From the NCBI GenBank assembly GCA_921293015.1, contig OV121092.1:11848001-11912000 (forward strand): 64,000 nucleotides of DNA. Direction: 5' to 3'. Under the pieces are notes generated by a model. It was not told where the DNA came from, searched no databases, and saw only the letters and a list, made by a program, of their open reading frames with translations. Shown here one piece after another: positions 59,097-64,000 of this stretch; position 1 is the stretch's first letter, and the number at the start of each line of letters is the position of its first letter. The stretch is from Phorcus lineatus. Its lineage: Eukaryota; Mollusca; Gastropoda; Trochida; Trochidae. Made by a program: the position numbers and the translations under genes.

Positions 59097-59302
59097 TTTT
59101 ACCTACTATATTTTTCCCCTTTTAATCTAACCTTTTATGTAACAATGTTTTATTTATGTGTATATGTATTTTAGGTATATCTTAGTTATAGTCTCTCATA
59201 ATCCCGCTTGTGGATGGCCCTTTTTATGTATATATTTATTGTATGTTTTATGTTGTATTGGGGTGAGACTCTAATAAACACTTGTCTGTCTGTCTGTCTG
59301 TC
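57412..59302 (+). mobile_element. LINE retrotransposon, 5'-truncated, with imperfect target duplication
   Basis: The body runs from the RT fingers to a (TCTG)n tail at 59284-59304. TGGGTTATCC just before it (57402-57411) and TGGGTTATTCC just after (59303-59313) look like a target duplication with a one-base difference. The 5' truncation removes the endonuclease and the start of RT, as is usual for target-primed reverse transcription. The C-terminal layout is the same as in the two LINE fragments at 45.6-48.4 kb, but the tail repeat differs (TCTG against ACT). Confidence 0.85.
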
Positions 59303-59313
59303 TGGGTTATTCC

Positions 59314-61180
59314 CTCCTGCCCAGGTTAATTAATCCTACCTAATAGGGATTAGGATTAGGCTGGCCAGTCTCGGTGAAGGGGGTAAAGGTTACCTACGAA
59401 ATAGTCCATGTAACATTACATCAAAAAGAAAGTTTGGTGACTTGTCTTGCATTTTGCATAGATCATGAATTATACTCAACCAGTTATGGAATGGTATTTA
59501 TTTCAATGTCAATTATTATACGAATATGAATACTTTTCAGCCGAAACAACTAGTATAGGAATGCTTTGTAACAGAAATGATCGTGAGACCACCAACCGCG
59601 GAATTCGAACCCATGACCTCCGCGGGTAAGAGATGCAAGATGCTGAGATGTATTTATAGATATCATTTCTGAAATAACAAATGGTTTTGGATAGTTTCTA
59701 GGTTTTATTGAATACACATAACACAATAACCCACGTACAGAGTAATAAACACTTTTTAGAGTATAAAATCTTGCATGCTTAAGTTCAATACTTACGAAAA
59801 ATGCTTGCAAGGAGAGATAAATCTTAACTGAATTTTTTCTATAAATTGATGTTTCCGTTTCTATCTAAGATTATTGACTGTAGAGAAAATATTATTTATC
59901 CATAAAACAATTTCATTTGATACAACCAAATTACTTTCACGGTAGTTTAAAGTAAATTAAAAGTTAATTATGATGATTTAAAGTAAGTAATAAGTAATTT
60001 ACATGCGTTTGTTGAGAAACTGGACTTAAGTTATTCTATGTTCCATTATGTCCGTCGCTGTGCCTGTTTAGGACACCAAATGTAATTGGTTCAATCGCAG
60101 CCCTTTCTTTTGCTTATGACAGGTCATAGGGGCGACCTCTCACAGACCAATGTTAAATCGACAGTTTTATATTATGTTATTACTGTCAGTCTAAAATTGG
60201 CCCTTTAATAACATAATGTAGAACTATCGATCTAAATTTATTCATGTATCTATCTTTTTATTGTAGAATGTATTTTTCACCTATTTAGTAAAAATGTTTG
60301 TGGTTTTTGTCATGACTTGAGCTAAGGGTATGTATTAGCTCTAGTGAAAGGAAGTCCCTTTTATTGAATTTTTAATTATAGTGACATAGATTATGTTAAT
60401 AATTGTGATTAGATAAGAGCCTAAATACCAAAAGTCCTGAATCAAGTACATTTCAAATTATTATACCGTTGTTTTCAGTGATAGTTGGAAAATTGTCAGT
60501 TAATTGCGCGTATATTAGTTAAATGACGAACAAAACACTACTGCGTTATATTTGTCTCTGTGTCTTCTGTAGCGTTTGAGTCATAGGCGCGCGCAATTAT
60601 CTAATTTCCTTATGAAGTTATGAAAACTGTTACATTGGCAAAAGAGGTCAAAGCTTTCAAAGCTCTCTGTTACTTCGTCCTTAGAACGTAAACATTTAAC
60701 CTGTTGAAATTCTTTTAGATATACTTTTACTGTCGGAACCACGATAACAGCTAAATGAACATTGCTTTATAATTTTAAACATTGGTCTTCAAACTTTTAG
60801 ACAATGTGGTACATGAATGAAGAGCTTTGGGGTCAATGAATTTGTTTTCAACATTTTTAATGTACTGTATACTTGTTCAGTTTGTTGCGACAATGTTAAG
60901 TGTATTGTAATAAACAACACCATTCTTTATTGTATTCTGTGTTTGTAATAATAAATGCTCGAAAGTTCTACTTTATTATGTATATTCTTTTAGAGATAAT
61001 CTCCATGCCATATTGGAATTATCAACTACAATGCCTTTGCATATGGAAACCCTGAAGTAATCAGTGAATGACAAGAAGAGTTGACATGTATTATTATCCT
61101 TAGTATTATGATCAGCTTAGGAGCTATACACAATATTTTAGCTTTCAAAACCCTTCTTTTCACAAAAAAAGGTTTTTACG
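59314..61180. other. Intergenic with one tRNA-like fragment
   Basis: No gene was recognised. Near 59585-59640 the minus strand reads GGAGGTCATGGGTTCGAATT, a Pol III B-box of tRNA type, probably from a SINE. Confidence 0.45.
59583..59640 (-). repeat. tRNA-derived SINE fragment (B-box)
   Basis: GCGGAGGTCATGGGTTCGAA followed by TTCCGCGG resembles the anticodon-stem/T-arm half of a tRNA. No proper acceptor stem or A-box half is present, so it is not a tRNA gene. Confidence 0.4.
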
Positions 61181-61625
61181 GTGTGGCTTCTGTGACCTTT
61201 GTAACGGGGTCATAAGGTCACCAAAACATCATATAGAATCCACAATAACTAAGGATTCTGTACACAAGGCTTCATCTTTCTAGGCCCATGTTTCTGGCAA
61301 ATAAAATGAAAATAGGTTTTGAGGATATTGTCCCTATGGCCCGTAAAAGGGGTCACAGGTATCTTGGATGTGAACCCTGTTGGTTACCATATCTATAAAT
61401 TCAAATCCCCATCAACTAAGTAGTCTGTACGTAAGGTTTCAGTTTTCTAGTCCTCTAGCTTCTTGCATTATTAGGGCCAGAGGGTCAATAAATATATGAA
61501 TAAAAAATGTAGTTAGTCATTGAGTCGGTACACAAGAATTCAGATTTGCTGAGACACTGGTTTTGAGAAGAATATGAATAATAAAATGTTTACGGACGGA
61601 TGGACGGACGGGTGGATTATTATGT
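61180..61625. repeat. Diverged interspersed repeat with GGACGGACGG end
   Basis: Related phrases recur: AAGGATTCTGTACACAAGGC (61252), AAGTAGTCTGTACGTAAGGT (61418) and TTGAGTCGGTACACAAGAAT (61519), followed by TTCA and TTTCTAG- or TTGCTGAG-like words. The stretch ends in ACGGACGGATGGACGGACGG. It looks like a degenerate mobile repeat of unknown class. Confidence 0.4.
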
Positions 61626-62720
61626 ATTTAAGTATAGCAGACGCCAATTAAGGATTAAAAAGAAGGATTGCGGGTTAATTATCGTGGCTGACAAGAACGT
61701 TGCCATAGGGATAGATACATTAAATTGAAAAATAATGGTTAAGAGTTGACATTGGATATATGTAGATTTAGATAAATATTTGAATTGAGAATTTAGATAA
61801 TTTGGCATAAATGATAAGCTATGACAACACACTTGAAAGATTCCAGGAGACATGCTTTCAAGTCATCTGAAAGGTCAAGCCCGATAAAGTGTAACAAAAT
61901 ACGGAAGTTTTTAAACCTGAGCATGGCGGAATAAAAGCAGTAAATATCATGATCTTGAAAAGGCTGTTTGAAATTAAGTATTATACGTGTTCTGTGACGT
62001 AGTTTGATAAAGAGAACATAATTTCCCTGAAGCTAATTAAGGCAGGTAAGTTGATTACGAAGAGGAGAAAAGAAATCGGGTTTTATAATCGCAAATAAAT
62101 ACAATGATTTGACTTTCCGATAGCAACTTTATTAGAAGACCATGATTCTAGAAATGAATGAAGCCTTTTGGAAGGGTGTTTTTAAAGCTTAATCCAAGCC
62201 GTTGACGTGTTGGGACGTCACTATTGTATTTTCAGTGGATTATTTTCAAGAATCTTCTGCTCTTAATCTCATCTCATATCGCAAGTTGCATATCTATCTC
62301 TTAATTGACCAAATTATGTCATTTTCTTGTTTTCGATCGAAATTAAAAACGGACATTTAAAAAGCTAAGAAGTCTAAATTCTGCATCCCATTTACAAGTA
62401 TAGTAATTAAACGACTTACTTGGCAATACCAATCTATATATTTCGTTCTCTGTGCTAAAAATAAGTTTAAGAATTACGTTTGAGTCATTGACGCGCGCCA
62501 TTGTCCGGTTTTCGATAATAAATCTCGACTTTTTCCTGTTTATTGTCACTAAGTTAAAGGATAAGCATTGAGATATTAGTTTGATATATTAGTTTTCAAA
62601 AACAACAACTACATATCGATGAAATAACACCATTTATGAAGTTTGACATATCTGACCCAAACAACATACTCCGTGTCCCTTTAACTTGTCTCAAATGTAA
62701 ATTTTTAATATGAAAGCTTG
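61626..62720. other. Intergenic, nothing recognised
   Basis: No coding or RNA signal was recognised. Confidence 0.4.
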
Positions 62721-62795
62721 TGTGTAAGAATCGAACATGCAGCCTCCTGAGTGGTGGCACAGCTTTTTTATCTACTCAGTCACAGAGGACTCGCC
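62721..62795 (-). repeat. tRNA-like SINE head
   Basis: On the minus strand, GTGACTGAGTAGATAAA (A-box-like) is followed about 35 bp later by GCATGTTCGATTCTTAC (B-box-like), the spacing of a Pol III internal promoter. The stems needed for a functional tRNA are not seen. Confidence 0.4.
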
Positions 62796-63356
62796 ATTTT
62801 CTCTCCACAAAGTTAGCTCCGTCATATATTCCTATACAACCTCTGTTCTAAAACAAGCTCTTCTCGAGCTTACGGCAGTTTCCACTGGCGCCAAAAAATT
62901 GTGACATAAACTACCTTGCAATATTTCAGCCAATGAAAACACCGGACGTCACACAGGCGTATGCAAAGATGGCGTTGCTAAACAAGGTGAAAGTGCTGTG
63001 TAAAGACGACTAAAAGTGTTAAGTGCATATTCGAATAGAGTTAAACTGCCCGAAAGCATAAGGAAATATCTGAGGCATTTTGAATGATTACTTTTGAAAC
63101 TAACTAACTTTTGCATAACTAACTTTGATTGCATCCAGTCAGATTTCTACATGTGTACACCGTGAAACGCATGGACAAGGACGGATAATGATGGCTAATG
63201 AGATAAGAAGAATCAGTTCTTTCTTTTAAGGCCTGTGCCATTCTATGCGTTAACAATTATGTCAAAGTAGGTGATATTTGTCGATTACGGACGCTTATCG
63301 AGGGTTATGTAAAAAATTATTTGGATCTCCAGTAACTGGATATAATTACCAATTGA

Positions 63357-63475
63357 TATTTGGAAAAAACCATTTAGTATTTGGAAATTACCATTTAGTA
63401 TTTGGAAATTACTATTTAGTATTTGGAAATTACCATTTAGTATTTAGAAATTTCATTTTAGCATCTGGAAATAAC
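63357..63475 (+). repeat. 21-bp minisatellite, about 6 copies
   Basis: The unit TATTTGGAAATTACCATTTAG is repeated in tandem with rising divergence to the right. It gives a chance reading frame with a seven-residue repeat (HLVFGNY). Confidence 0.85.
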
Positions 63476-63529
63476 CAGTTAGCATCTATAAAATTCCGAT
63501 TACTTACCGGAACTAACCACATACAGTAG

Positions 63530-64000
63530 TTATTGGAATATACCACTCACATGGTTTGAATAGATCCAAATTGAGCAACATCAATGATAACTTGGACTGC
63601 AGATGCAGCACTAAGACTCTTCAAGAGTATTATATTATGAATTTCAAGAGTATTTAATTACGATTTTTTTCTCGTAATAATGAGTTTTAGAATAGAAAAT
63701 ACAATTTACAGATGTGTTCTTTCAAACTCGTAAAAGTTTTTAACGACAAAAAATACATTTCAAATTTGGTAGTAATGGTCTTTCGTAACGAGGCGTACAG
63801 GCAAAAACTCCCACGATGACAGGCAATTATTAATGAATGAAGGCTTCGTTTTTTGTCTCCATTTCAAGAAATCCTGACATGTAAAACATGTCCTGACAAA
63901 TGTTTACATTTTTTTGCATTGAAAACAACGCCAACAGAGATTTGTGGATTCCCTGATTTACTGTAATAAAAGAACCTTAAATGTGCATTTCCTCTTTCAT
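63530..64000. other. Intergenic, nothing recognised
   Basis: AT-rich; no gene or repeat was recognised up to the right edge. Confidence 0.4.

Noticed and set aside
59583-59640. Functional tRNA gene
   Set aside because: Only the T-arm half is tRNA-like; the acceptor stem and D-arm are missing.
63278-63529. 83-codon frame with repeated HLVFGNY
   Set aside because: Caused by the 21-bp tandem repeat; no start context or homology.

Overview
This window is eukaryotic, AT-rich and mostly non-coding. It shows spliced genes with GT..AG introns, satellite arrays, LTR and non-LTR retrotransposons and many inverted-repeat elements. The content suggests a mollusc, most likely a bivalve: a Steamer-like LTR element, a STAND-NTPase/ankyrin gene of a type expanded in molluscs, and MITE-linked satellite of about 170 bp. 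That assignment is inference. Only two host genes are recognisable.

Region by region: (1) 0.5-4.4 kb, minus strand: nine exons of the N-terminal part of TRRAP, with a probable promoter near 5.1 kb; the gene continues off the left edge. (2) 5.93-19.27 kb: a 13.3-kb structure bounded by inverted repeats of about 55 bp. It holds two inverted arrays of a 172-bp satellite (7.05-10.85 and 16.16-17.93 kb) and a dead mariner (13.8-15.0 kb). (3) 19.34-30.38 kb: a young 11-kb Gypsy/chromovirus-type element on the minus strand, with 888-bp LTRs that read the same and a 4-bp target duplication. (4) 31.43-31.59 kb: a hairpin with perfect 65-bp arms. (5) 32.66-37.50 kb: a 4.84-kb Gypsy element of Steamer/Mag type with 174-bp LTRs and a 5-bp target duplication; pol is broken. 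(6) 38.45-43.77 kb: an inverted-repeat element with a perfect 9-bp target duplication, whose palindrome centre is filled by three abutting inverted-repeat elements, every junction being a TA. (7) 45.24-48.46 kb: a MULE-like element with a transposase fragment, broken into by two nearly identical LINE 3' ends in opposite orientations. (8) 48.51-56.46 kb, plus strand: the second host gene, a P-loop STAND (nSTAND3-like) NTPase with about 25 ankyrin repeats. It has three small upstream exons, and a 39-bp coding minisatellite is inserted in the ankyrin array. (9) 57.41-59.30 kb: a 5'-truncated LINE with an intact RT and C-terminal zinc-finger region, flanked by an imperfect target duplication. (10) 59.3-64 kb: intergenic, with tRNA-like SINE fragments and short tandem repeats.

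The two host genes do not obviously work together. TRRAP is a housekeeping scaffold of histone acetyltransferase complexes. The STAND-ankyrin protein has the architecture of a signal-sensing, probably innate-immune ATPase. The strongest candidates for something undescribed are the 13.3-kb inverted-repeat/satellite element, the TA-joined chain of nested elements at 38.5-43.8 kb, and the minisatellite-expanded STAND-ankyrin gene.
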